Positions 1 to 7,509 of a stretch of DNA of 12,318 bases are shown here, in pieces. This DNA comes from Myxococcales bacterium (GTDB taxonomy: Bacteria; Myxococcota_A; Bradymonadia; Bradymonadales; Bradymonadaceae). Location: positions 1 through 12,318 of the forward strand of contig SKMT01000618.1 of the NCBI GenBank assembly GCA_007120915.1, given 5' to 3'. Below the pieces are notes generated by a model. It worked only from the letters and a program-made list of their open reading frames with translations. It was not told where the DNA came from and searched no databases. How positions within the stretch are numbered: position 1 is the first letter of the stretch; each line of letters starts with the position of its first letter. The position numbers and the translations under genes were made by a program.

Positions 1-2343
1 GCCGACACCTCCCCGGGCGCCACACTTCGCGCCGATGTCCTCTACGACGAGCGATGCTCTGAGATGCCCGACGGCTCGTCGCTGGTCAGCACCAGCAGCG
101 CCGACGTCGCCGATGCCGGCTTCGCCGACGTTCCGGCACACCCGATCACCGTCGAGCACGCCGCCGCCGAGCTGGGCGCCGACGCCATCGTGCACTGTGG
201 CGGGGAGGACGCGCAGCTTCTGTTGCCCATGCTCACCCGCCCGCTTCTGACGTCCCAGCACCGTTTTATCGCCCCGCCTCCGGTGGGACTTCAGCCGCGC
301 CCCGTCGACGACGCCGACGCCAACACACTGGCAGCGCTCACCCACGCCGGTGCCCTGACGGCGGCCGGTGACTTTGCGGCCGCCTCATTCTGGATCGAGT
401 CGGCGCTGTCGGGCATCGACGGCGACGAGCTCGAACGAATTGCTCTCTCGTCGATGCCCGTGGTCGCCGTGGGCGGGCAGCCCGAGCTGGCGATGCGCAT
501 CGGCTCCTCGCTGACCACAGGCTACTGGAATCCCGAAAACGACCCGGACTACCTCGACGGGCTGCTGGTGATTCTGGAACAACTGGGCGCGACCGACGCC
601 GTGCAACACCGGCTTGATCACCGTGAACGGCTCACCGACCGCCATGCCCACCGCGCCGGATGGTATCACTGGGCACAGATGCGCATCGAAATCCAGGAGC
701 GCCGCGCCGGCTACGGCCCCGCCTACGAACAGATCGTCGATGGGCTGCAAGAAGACGGGCTCGACGGCTGGGCGCTGGCGATGTGGCTGACTCTGAAGCT
801 GGAGGGCTACGACCTGCCCATCGTCGACGATCCCCGGGATCTGACTGTCCGATTCGCCGAGTTCAACGCCGCCGGGCTGTGGGAGCAGTTGCTCGACGGC
901 GCCGATGAGCCCGCCCGCTGCAGCGGCGACGGCTGCGCGCCCACCAGCTACGGGTGGATGGTTCGCGACGCCGATGCGCTGACACGACTCGAATCGATCG
1001 GCCCCACCCGGCTTTTCCACCGCTTCTCGCTGGACCGGCTCGCCGACCGGCTCTCCGCTTTCGATGACCCCGGCGAGCGCGCCATCTTCTGGCTCGCCGT
1101 CGCTCCCCTTGTCCCCCCCGGCGAGCTGTCGGCGGCGACGCGTCAACTGACCCAGGCACTCGAAGAACATGTCGCCGACGACACCTCCGAGGTCTGTGAC
1201 AACGCCGACGGCTGGCGCACCCGCTTCGCTTCTGCCGCCGCCCGCGCCGACGAGCCGGTGCTGTCTGATCACCGCCGCCGCTGGGTTCAGTTCGCCCGCT
1301 GGTGGGCCGACGACGGCGTCGAAGCACTCTGCGACTCGCCCCTTCGATTCGCCGCGGCCATTGACGACTACGCTCGCCACCACGCCGGGTATGCAGATCA
1401 GCTTCTGCCCATCGTCGAACACCAGGTGCTCGCCGCGTTATCCGACGATGCAGATCCACACCAACTGATCGAAACGGCCACACTGGCACGGCGGCTCGGC
1501 GACAATGAAACCTGCGTGCGCTGGAATCTGGGACTGACTGTCGGCACCACACGCGCCGGGCGGTTCGACGCCGCCGAAAAGCACCTGATCGAAGCGTCGA
1601 ACTGCCTCGATTCGGACAGCCCCCTTCGCGACACCCGGGACTTTGTTGCCGGCTATCTGGAGTTCGAACGCGGCGGGGGCCGAAGTGTGGTACGCGACGG
1701 AAGCGTCGAGCGCGCCGTCGACACCGCAACTCGCCGCCGCGTCGACGACGACAGTTGTGTGGGGCTACATCCCATCGGCTTTGACCTGGACAGCCAGCTT
1801 CCCGACTCCATCAGCGCCATCGCCGACCATGTCGACGTCCAGCCCGCCCCACCCGATGAGTTCTCACTGCTTACCGCCGGCACCCTCATCGACCGCGGCA
1901 AAGCCGCCTACACCACCGGGCTTCGCGACATCCGCCGCGCCGAGTTGCCCACGGCCGCCCGGTCCCTAAACCAGGCTCGAAAAGACTTCCGACACATCCG
2001 CCATCTCCCCGGCATCGCCCGCATCAACCTGATCGACGACGTCATCTTCGATGGACAACTCGAAGAACTCGCCGATGGCATGCAGGTCGACCTGGACACG
2101 GACACATCGATGCTTGAGAAACTGCGCGGCGGCTACTCCGACGAACTGCTCGATGAGCTGGAACTACCCGAGACATTGTCCGACTCCGAGCGGGCGATCT
2201 GGGCGGCATCGATGGTCGTCGAAAACCGCGTCGACCAGATCGAACGAACTTTCGGTGATCACGACGCGCTTCCCGACCTGTTGTGTGAAAGAGCCCCCGT
2301 AGAAGCCCCGACCAACGTCGATACTTCGGCCAATAAAGACTGA
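1..2343 (+). CDS. Large helical protein of unknown function (5' end outside window)
   Basis: The reading frame is open from base 1 to the TGA at 2341-2343, so at least 780 residues are encoded and the true start probably lies upstream. The first internal ATG, at 64, has no ribosome binding site and sits in continuous coding-like sequence. I do not recognise the family. The protein is acidic and looks mostly alpha-helical. A C-terminal stretch around codons 630-680 has the Ala/Leu/Tyr spacing of TPR-like helical hairpins. A close cysteine pair (C307 and C312, counting from base 1) could form a disulfide if the protein is exported. I see no membrane helix in the visible part. It ends 11 bp before the Ser/Thr kinase gene, so the two are probably co-transcribed, and a scaffold or sensor partner of the kinase is possible. 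Its reality as a gene is secure; its function is unknown. Confidence 0.85.
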   Translation, partial: ADTSPGATLRADVLYDERCSEMPDGSSLVSTSSADVADAGFADVPAHPITVEHAAAELGADAIVHCGGEDAQLLLPMLTRPLLTSQHRFIAPPPVGLQPRPVDDADANTLAALTHAGALTAAGDFAAASFWIESALSGIDGDELERIALSSMPVVAVGGQPELAMRIGSSLTTGYWNPENDPDYLDGLLVILEQLGATDAVQHRLDHRERLTDRHAHRAGWYHWAQMRIEIQERRAGYGPAYEQIVDGLQEDGLDGWALAMWLTLKLEGYDLPIVDDPRDLTVRFAEFNAAGLWEQLLDGADEPARCSGDGCAPTSYGWMVRDADALTRLESIGPTRLFHRFSLDRLADRLSAFDDPGERAIFWLAVAPLVPPGELSAATRQLTQALEEHVADDTSEVCDNADGWRTRFASAAARADEPVLSDHRRRWVQFARWWADDGVEALCDSPLRFAAAIDDYARHHAGYADQLLPIVEHQVLAALSDDADPHQLIETATLARRLGDNETCVRWNLGLTVGTTRAGRFDAAEKHLIEASNCLDSDSPLRDTRDFVAGYLEFERGGGRSVVRDGSVERAVDTATRRRVDDDSCVGLHPIGFDLDSQLPDSISAIADHVDVQPAPPDEFSLLTAGTLIDRGKAAYTTGLRDIRRAELPTAARSLNQARKDFRHIRHLPGIARINLIDDVIFDGQLEELADGMQVDLDTDTSMLEKLRGGYSDELLDELELPETLSDSERAIWAASMVVENRVDQIERTFGDHDALPDLLCERAPVEAPTNVDTSANKD

Positions 2344-2354
2344 GCCTCCGTGCC

Positions 2355-4229
2355 ATGTCCGAATCTCCGATTCCCTCCGACATCCTCGGGGCCGTCGACG
2401 AGCTCGCCGAGGGGCGCTACGAGCTGCAACGCGAACTCGGCCAGGGTGGAATGGCCACCGTTTTCCTGGCTGACGACACCCGCCTGGATCGCCAGGTGGC
2501 CATCAAGGTGCTGCACCGGCATCTGATCCGAGATACCGAGCACTGCGCGCGGTTTCGACGCGAAGCGGAAGCCATCGCCGGGCTTTCACACCCCGGCCTC
2601 GTCCAGATCCACGACCTGTTGGAGAAGCCCGGAGAATTTCTGGCGATGGTCATCGAGTACGTCGACGGCCCGTCGCTCAGAGAGTTGCTCGACGACTGCC
2701 CTCCTATGCCCCCGGAGCTGGCGGCGACAACGCTGCTGCCGGTGCTTGAAGCTCTACAGCACGCCCACGACCGCCGGATCGTCCACCGCGACTTCAAGCC
2801 CGAAAACATCCTCTTCGACGAACACTCACAGCCCCGGCTCGCCGACTTCGGCATCGCTCACGTCATCGACCAACAAACCCTCACCGACACCGGCGCCATA
2901 TTGGGAAGTCCCGCTTACATGAGCCCCGAGGGCGTGCTGGGAAAGAGCATCGACGCGCGCACCGATCTGTTTGCCGTCGGCTCCGTACTCTACCGGATGG
3001 TCACCGGCCGGCTGCCCTTCGTGGGGCTGACACCAAACTCGATCATGCAGGACATCGCCGTCGGTGACTACGAGCGCGCCGATCACATCTGCGAGCGGGT
3101 GGGCCGGCGCTTCTCGGCGATCATCGACCGGTTTCTCAGCACCGACCCTGGCGACCGGCCTCCGTCGGCGACACAGGCAGCGGAACTGTTGCGCCAGTTC
3201 GTCGCCGAGTCGATGGGCGACCAGACTCCCGACCTCGCCCGCTTCGTCGCAGCGCCAGTTGATTATCCCTCCGAACTCGAAAAGCAACTGTTCGACGATC
3301 TGCTGCAACAGGCCCACCAGGCAGCCTCCACAGCCGACAGAGCCCGAGCGCTCGACATCGCCGAGCGGCTGATGGCCATCGACACCGACGACCCGCGCCC
3401 CGTCGAGTTGCTCGACAGCCTTCATGACACCGGTTCCGCTCCCCGCAGAAAGACCATCGCCGTCGCCGTCTTTGCCATCGTCATCGCCGCCACAGCCGCC
3501 GTCACCGGTTGGGCTTTTCTACAGTCACCACAAAAGCCCACGCCCCAGCCCACCGCAGCCACGGCCCCCGACCACGAGCACGAGACCGACCCCGACCACG
3601 AGACCGACCACGAGACCGAGACCGAGACCGAGACCGAGATCGACCCCGACACCGAGACCGAGACCGAGATCGACCCCGACACCGACACCGAGACCGACCC
3701 CGACCCCGAGACCGACCCCGACCCCGACCCCGAGACCGACCCCGAGACCGACCCCGACCCGGCTACCCGTACTGTCTCGTTTCAGCTCGTACCCGCTTCC
3801 GCGACGCTGACGGTCAACGGTGACGAGTTCGACGCCCTCGACGCCTCCGGTGGCATCGACCTGACCTACGGCACCCACACCGTCGTCGCCGAGGGCCCCG
3901 GCGCCCAGACCACGCGAAAGGATCTGGACGTGCACGAAGACACCGACCCCCGCCAACCCGTTGTTCTGGACTGGAAAGACGGATACATTCGCGTCGCCGT
4001 TGACCGCGATGCGCTGATGTGGGTCGACGACGCCGATTCCCCGCAGACCATCGACCCCACACAAGATCATCTCGTGCCCGTCACCTTCGGCCCGGCCGAC
4101 GAAGTGGAAAACCGCCGCGAAGTCACCGTACGCGTCGCCCCCCGCGACGATCTTCAGAACGCAACCGAGCGCACCGTCGAAGTGCGACCGGACTCCGAAA
4201 CCCCTGTGGCCTTCACCTTCCATGACTGA
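2355..4229 (+). CDS. Transmembrane Hanks-type Ser/Thr protein kinase with acidic stalk and PEGA-like outer domains
   Basis: This protein of 624 residues probably phosphorylates Ser/Thr on cytoplasmic partners. The kinase domain spans about residues 20-285. It has the glycine loop GQGGMATVF (29-37), VAIK lysine K51, helix-C glutamate E70, HRDFKPEN (catalytic D146, N151) and DFG at 164-166. SPE stands where APE is usual (190-192). All catalytic residues are present, and T175, T177 and T179 in the activation loop are candidate autophosphorylation sites. A helical juxtamembrane stretch (302-356) precedes one membrane helix (about 367-389). Outside the membrane lies an acidic stalk (406-469) made almost only of D, E, T and P. 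Two beta-rich PEGA-like segments follow (about 472-540 and 542-622). The gene starts 11 bp after the previous one and its stop overlaps the next start. Kinase identity is certain; the outer ligand is unknown. Confidence 0.96.
   Translation: MSESPIPSDILGAVDELAEGRYELQRELGQGGMATVFLADDTRLDRQVAIKVLHRHLIRDTEHCARFRREAEAIAGLSHPGLVQIHDLLEKPGEFLAMVIEYVDGPSLRELLDDCPPMPPELAATTLLPVLEALQHAHDRRIVHRDFKPENILFDEHSQPRLADFGIAHVIDQQTLTDTGAILGSPAYMSPEGVLGKSIDARTDLFAVGSVLYRMVTGRLPFVGLTPNSIMQDIAVGDYERADHICERVGRRFSAIIDRFLSTDPGDRPPSATQAAELLRQFVAESMGDQTPDLARFVAAPVDYPSELEKQLFDDLLQQAHQAASTADRARALDIAERLMAIDTDDPRPVELLDSLHDTGSAPRRKTIAVAVFAIVIAATAAVTGWAFLQSPQKPTPQPTAATAPDHEHETDPDHETDHETETETETEIDPDTETETEIDPDTDTETDPDPETDPDPDPETDPETDPDPATRTVSFQLVPASATLTVNGDEFDALDASGGIDLTYGTHTVVAEGPGAQTTRKDLDVHEDTDPRQPVVLDWKDGYIRVAVDRDALMWVDDADSPQTIDPTQDHLVPVTFGPADEVENRREVTVRVAPRDDLQNATERTVEVRPDSETPVAFTFHD
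3570..3761 (+). repeat. Degenerate 6-bp tandem repeat (GAGACC/GACCCC) inside the kinase gene
   Basis: Roughly 190 bp are built from alternating GAGACC, GACCCC and GACACC hexamers, with almost no thymine on the plus strand. In the kinase frame this reads Glu-Thr, Asp-Pro and Asp-Thr dipeptides, giving an extended, highly negative linker between the membrane helix and the outer beta domains. Because the unit is a multiple of three, slippage would change stalk length without breaking the frame. The same repeat keeps the other frames open and creates long false ORFs there. Confidence 0.9.
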
Positions 4230-5112
4230 CCCATTCGACAATTTCCTCATCCTCCCCCGCGGGAACCGTGGGGGAGGTGGCCGCGCAGCGGTCGGAGGGG
4301 GCCTACGGATGGCACTCACCGTCCTGCTCGCTCTCCTGCTCCCCCTGACAGCCACCGCCGAACCAACCCCGGACGACGCGGTCGCCGAGGCAAAAACCGC
4401 CGCCGAAAATGCCGAGTTCGGCCAACTCAGACCACTGCTCGATTCCGTCGTAGACGACCAGGATGAACCGGCCCCCAAAGTCCACCTTCTGCTGGCACTG
4501 GGCCTGACCTGGGAAGCCCGCGCCGAAGACGACGACGAGCTTGAATCGAAAGCAGACAGCCACATCGAAAAGGCATTCGACGCCGATCCGCACATCGAGC
4601 TGGACCCGCTGGTCTACCCTCCGCAATTCGTCGCCCGCGTAGAGGCCGCCCGCCCCGACGCCGACCCCGCCGATGTCGCCGACACCGAGATCTTTTACTT
4701 CGAGCGCGAAGTGACCCGTCACTCGCGGCTACCGCTTTATCTGCCCGGCGGGATCGGGCAGTTCTACAACGACATGCCCTTCCGCGGCGCCACCTTCGCG
4801 GCGGTGCAACTTCTGGGAGTTGCCACCAATGTCGTCGCCCACTGGACCATTGAGTCGATGCGCACCTCCGGGGGCCACATCAGCGCCGATGACGCCGACC
4901 GCGCCCGCGGCTGGCGCCGCGCTCAGTACGCCGGGCTCGCCACCTTCTTCGCCGGCTGGGCACTCGGCGTGGTAGAGGCTCACCTCAGCTTCGAGCCCGA
5001 AACGGTGCGCATCCGCCACCTCGACGAGCCCCCCGACGAACTGGAGCACCTCTCCGGAGCCGACGCTGGTGCCGGACCGATCCCCGTCGTAGAATGGACC
5101 CTCCGATTCTAG
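4222..5112 (+). CDS. Exported protein with helical domain and two C-terminal membrane helices
   Basis: The frame encodes 296 residues from the ATG at 4222, which overlaps the kinase stop by 8 bp. A second start, ATG at 4309 (M30), has GGAGG ten bases upstream and begins directly at a hydrophobic signal-peptide core with a likely cleavage after TATA (about residue 46). The 29 residues before M30 come largely from a palindromic repeat. The mature part opens with a TPR-like helical region (about 50-120), then an LDPxxYPPxF stretch (127-136). A conserved-looking LPGGIGQFYN motif (174-183) follows, with two membrane helices near 188-209 and 235-254. Proteins with this layout, TPR-like domain plus a PG-x-GQ-x-YN helical pair, occur in deltaproteobacteria, but I know no function. 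Its position between kinase and activator suggests an envelope partner. M30 alone would lack a basic n-region, so the longer start is kept. Confidence 0.82.
   Translation: MTDPFDNFLILPRGNRGGGGRAAVGGGLRMALTVLLALLLPLTATAEPTPDDAVAEAKTAAENAEFGQLRPLLDSVVDDQDEPAPKVHLLLALGLTWEARAEDDDELESKADSHIEKAFDADPHIELDPLVYPPQFVARVEAARPDADPADVADTEIFYFEREVTRHSRLPLYLPGGIGQFYNDMPFRGATFAAVQLLGVATNVVAHWTIESMRTSGGHISADDADRARGWRRAQYAGLATFFAGWALGVVEAHLSFEPETVRIRHLDEPPDELEHLSGADAGAGPIPVVEWTLRF
4250..4301 (-). repeat. Palindromic C/G-rich element, copy A (minus orientation)
   Basis: This short element lies between the first ten codons and the signal-peptide core of the exported protein. It contains an 8-bp perfect stem, CCTCCCCC (4251-4258) with GGGGGAGG (4270-4277), and a smaller CCGC/GCGG hairpin beginning at 4281. 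Its reverse complement aligns with the element at 6963-7010. The two share blocks in the same order: CCCCC, CGACC, CTGCG, GGCCAC, TCCCCC and GGGGGA. The GGAGG at 4294-4298, the best ribosome binding site for the alternative ATG at 4309, is part of the element. Confidence 0.7.
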
Positions 5113-5145
5113 TCGTTCCCCACCATCACATCCGGATATCAGCTT

Positions 5146-6942
5146 ATGGCTTTCCTGCAGTTCACAGCGGATGACAGCGGTGATTCGGACCAACCGATTA
5201 CGCTCCACCGCCGCATCACCTCCCTGGGCGCCGGCGAGCGCAGTGACGTCAGACTGACCGGCGCCGGCGTCGCCGACGAACATGCCACAATTACCTGCGA
5301 AGGCCCCCACTTCACGCTGCGTCCCACCGGCTCCGGCGCAAAGGTTCGCATCAACGGCAAGAAGGTGCGCCGCAAGGCGATCCTGGAGCACGGCGACCAG
5401 ATCGAGCTGGGGGATCAAACCCTGGAGTTCTCGCATCTTCGAGAACCGGCCGACCCGGGCACACAGATCAGCGAAGATGACGTCCGGCGCATCGAGGGAT
5501 TGCGACAACTCCACCGGCTCTCCGTGCAGTTGCACGCCGACACCGCTCTCGATGAACTGCTCGACCAGATCATCGACTCCACCATCGAGCTGACCGACGC
5601 CGCCAAGGGCTTTCTGTTGCTGGCCGACGACGAAGGCTGGGACATACGCGTCGCCCGCCATGTCGACGTCCGGGCGCTGGATGACGACGAGCAGATGTTG
5701 TCAGACTCCGTGCTCAACCATGTGCTCACCGAGCGTGAACCCCTGGTGGTCGCCGATGCCCGCAACCACGCCCAGTTCCGCGAAGCCAAATCGGTGATCA
5801 ACCTGCAACTGTGCAGCGTGATGTGTGTCCCACTTCTGGACGGCGATCAGCTTCTGGGCGCCATCTACGTAGGTAACAACAAGGTGACCGACCTGTTCGA
5901 CGAGTTGGATCTGGAACTGCTGTCGATCTTCGCGGCCAAACTGAGCCTGCTGTTGTCCAACGCCATCTTGCTGAACAATCTGCGCACCGACTGCAATCGG
6001 CTACAGCAGAAGCTCAACGAGCGTCGCTTCGGGTCCATCGTCGGCTCCAGCGAGGCGATGGAGCCGGTGTTTCACGCCGTGCGCCGCGTCGCTCCCACGG
6101 ACGTCACGGTGTTGATCACCGGGGAGACCGGCACCGGCAAGGAACTGGTCGCCGCCGAGCTGCATCACCGCTCCGGGCGAAGCGACGGGCCCTTCGTGAC
6201 CATCAACTGCGGGGCGATTCCCGAAAACCTGCTCGAAAGCGAGCTGTTCGGCCATGTCAAAGGCGCCTTCACCGGCGCCGACGCAAAGAAAGATGGCAAG
6301 TTCCACGTCGCCGACGGCGGGACGATCTTTCTGGACGAAATCGGAGAGATGCCGCTTCAACTGCAGGTCAAACTGCTTCGAGTGCTTCAGGAACGCTCGG
6401 TCAGCCGCGTCGGCTCTACCGACCACGAGCCGGTGGACATCCGCGTGCTCGCCGCGACAAACCGCCAACTGACTCAACGCGTCGAAGAGGGCGAATTTCG
6501 CGAAGATCTGTACTACCGGCTCAACGTCGTCGAGATCGCGCTGCCGCCACTTCGCGAACGCGGCGAAGACGTGGTCCTGCTCGCCCAGTACATGCTCGAA
6601 AAGCTCGCCGACGACCTCGCTTTAAAGCCACGCGATCTCAGCCGCAGTGCCCTCCAGGCGATCCGACGCTACGACTGGCCCGGCAATGTCCGCCAGCTCG
6701 AAAACCGCATCAAAAAGGCGCTGGTCCTCGCCACCGGCTCTACTATCGGCCCCGACGACCTGGATTTGCCCACCGACGTCCTCCCCGATATCAAACCCCT
6801 CGCCGAAGCCAAGGAGGAGTACGCACTGCAGTACGTACTGGAAGTGCTGGAGCGCAACGGCGGCAATCGCAGCCAGACCGCCCGCGATCTCGACGTCGAC
6901 CCCCGCACGGTGTTCCGATACCTGGAGAAGGCGGAGTCGTGA
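5146..6942 (+). CDS. FHA-GAF-AAA+-Fis sigma54-dependent transcriptional activator
   Basis: This 598-residue protein is an enhancer-binding activator that uses ATP hydrolysis to open promoters held by sigma54 RNA polymerase. An FHA domain (about 15-97) would bind phosphothreonine; it keeps R32-S33-D34, N70-G71 and H46. A GAF domain (about 130-275) follows. The AAA+ domain (about 297-530) has Walker A GETGTGKE (326-333), an intact GAFTGA sigma54-contact loop (373-378), Walker B with D397-E398, and the GNVRQLEN sensor II (513-520). A Fis-type helix-turn-helix occupies about 565-596. There is no receiver domain, so control probably comes through FHA and GAF rather than a histidine kinase. It starts 33 bp after the previous gene without a clear Shine-Dalgarno sequence. 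The Ser/Thr kinase two genes upstream is the obvious candidate source of the phosphothreonine signal (inference). Confidence 0.97.
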   Translation: MAFLQFTADDSGDSDQPITLHRRITSLGAGERSDVRLTGAGVADEHATITCEGPHFTLRPTGSGAKVRINGKKVRRKAILEHGDQIELGDQTLEFSHLREPADPGTQISEDDVRRIEGLRQLHRLSVQLHADTALDELLDQIIDSTIELTDAAKGFLLLADDEGWDIRVARHVDVRALDDDEQMLSDSVLNHVLTEREPLVVADARNHAQFREAKSVINLQLCSVMCVPLLDGDQLLGAIYVGNNKVTDLFDELDLELLSIFAAKLSLLLSNAILLNNLRTDCNRLQQKLNERRFGSIVGSSEAMEPVFHAVRRVAPTDVTVLITGETGTGKELVAAELHHRSGRSDGPFVTINCGAIPENLLESELFGHVKGAFTGADAKKDGKFHVADGGTIFLDEIGEMPLQLQVKLLRVLQERSVSRVGSTDHEPVDIRVLAATNRQLTQRVEEGEFREDLYYRLNVVEIALPPLRERGEDVVLLAQYMLEKLADDLALKPRDLSRSALQAIRRYDWPGNVRQLENRIKKALVLATGSTIGPDDLDLPTDVLPDIKPLAEAKEEYALQYVLEVLERNGGNRSQTARDLDVDPRTVFRYLEKAES

Positions 6943-7502
6943 CAGAAATAACAAAAACCACTTCCCCCCAACGACCTCCCTGCGGTCGGCCACTTCCCCC
7001 CAGGGGGAACATGTTGGCATGTATCCTGCTTACTCTCTTCACGTCCGCCTGTTTCGGTGCCCCCGTCGAAGAGGAACCCGAGGACGTGAACTTGCCACCC
7101 TACATCGCCCAGCAGTTTGTCGACCCCGCCGAAGACGTGGTGCTCGTTGAATCGGACGACCCGCTGATGCTGTCCGTAGATGTACTGCTAGACCCCAACG
7201 AGGAGTCACAGTTGTACTACGCCGTCATCGGCGACCGCAGCGGGCTCGTCGAGCAGGCCACCGCGTCGCGCACACCGGCACAAGAGCTGTACCGCAACGC
7301 CTTCTACCAGTTTGACGGCGTCGACATCGAAGTCGACCCCTGCGGCGAGCGACTTGCCGATCACGACGATGAGATGATCCGACTTCACGTCTCCGACCGG
7401 CCCTTCGAGCGGGTGACCGAAGCGGGCGTCGACCTCCAAGACGACGCCTTTTTGCAGACCCACCAGTGGGTGCTTCGATTTCAGCCTCACCTCTGCTCCT
7501 GA
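6939..7502 (+). CDS. Small putative lipoprotein of unknown function
   Basis: The frame starts with GTG at 6939 in a 4-bp GTGA overlap with the activator stop, and GGAGAAGG lies about seven bases upstream. This is a typical translationally coupled start. The result is 187 residues. A second start, ATG at 7011 (M25), begins at a hydrophobic core ending in FTSAC, a plausible lipobox with acylated C38. Its Shine-Dalgarno-like AGGGGGA is only two bases from the ATG. Without the first 24 residues the signal peptide has no basic n-region, whereas the repeat-derived prefix supplies several arginines. The mature part is acidic, has no recognisable domain, and carries C135 and C186, which may pair. As an outer-envelope lipoprotein in an operon with the kinase, it could be a sensor accessory or a regulated output. 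Function is unknown. Confidence 0.8.
   Translation: MTEITKTTSPQRPPCGRPLPPRGNMLACILLTLFTSACFGAPVEEEPEDVNLPPYIAQQFVDPAEDVVLVESDDPLMLSVDVLLDPNEESQLYYAVIGDRSGLVEQATASRTPAQELYRNAFYQFDGVDIEVDPCGERLADHDDEMIRLHVSDRPFERVTEAGVDLQDDAFLQTHQWVLRFQPHLCS
6963..7010 (+). repeat. Palindromic C/G-rich element, copy B (plus orientation)
   Basis: This is the second copy of the element at 4250-4301, in the opposite orientation. It forms two hairpins. One is CGACC (6972-6976) with GGTCG (6984-6988) over a 7-base loop. The other is TTCCCCC (6994-7000) with GGGGGAA (7003-7009). The shared core GGCCAC-Y-TCCCCC and the flanking CCCCC and CGACC blocks match copy A in order and spacing, apart from a few small indels. 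It lies eight codons inside the lipoprotein reading frame and is translated as a Pro/Arg-rich peptide. Confidence 0.7.
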
Positions 7503-7509
7503 ACCGACC

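Noticed and set aside
385..1422. Minus-strand open frame (345 codons) opposite the first gene
   Set aside because: Typical shadow in high-GC coding DNA: it lies wholly opposite a continuous plus-strand gene and its composition is unlike a real protein.
3525..4595. Long minus-strand open frame (356 codons) opposite the kinase 3' end
   Set aside because: It owes its length to the hexamer repeat, reads as Val-Gly-Leu-Gly low complexity, and lies opposite a clear kinase and the next gene.
4729..5661. Minus-strand open frame (310 codons) spanning the exported-protein and activator genes
   Set aside because: It runs across two well-supported plus-strand genes, including the FHA and GAF domains, with no recognisable motif.
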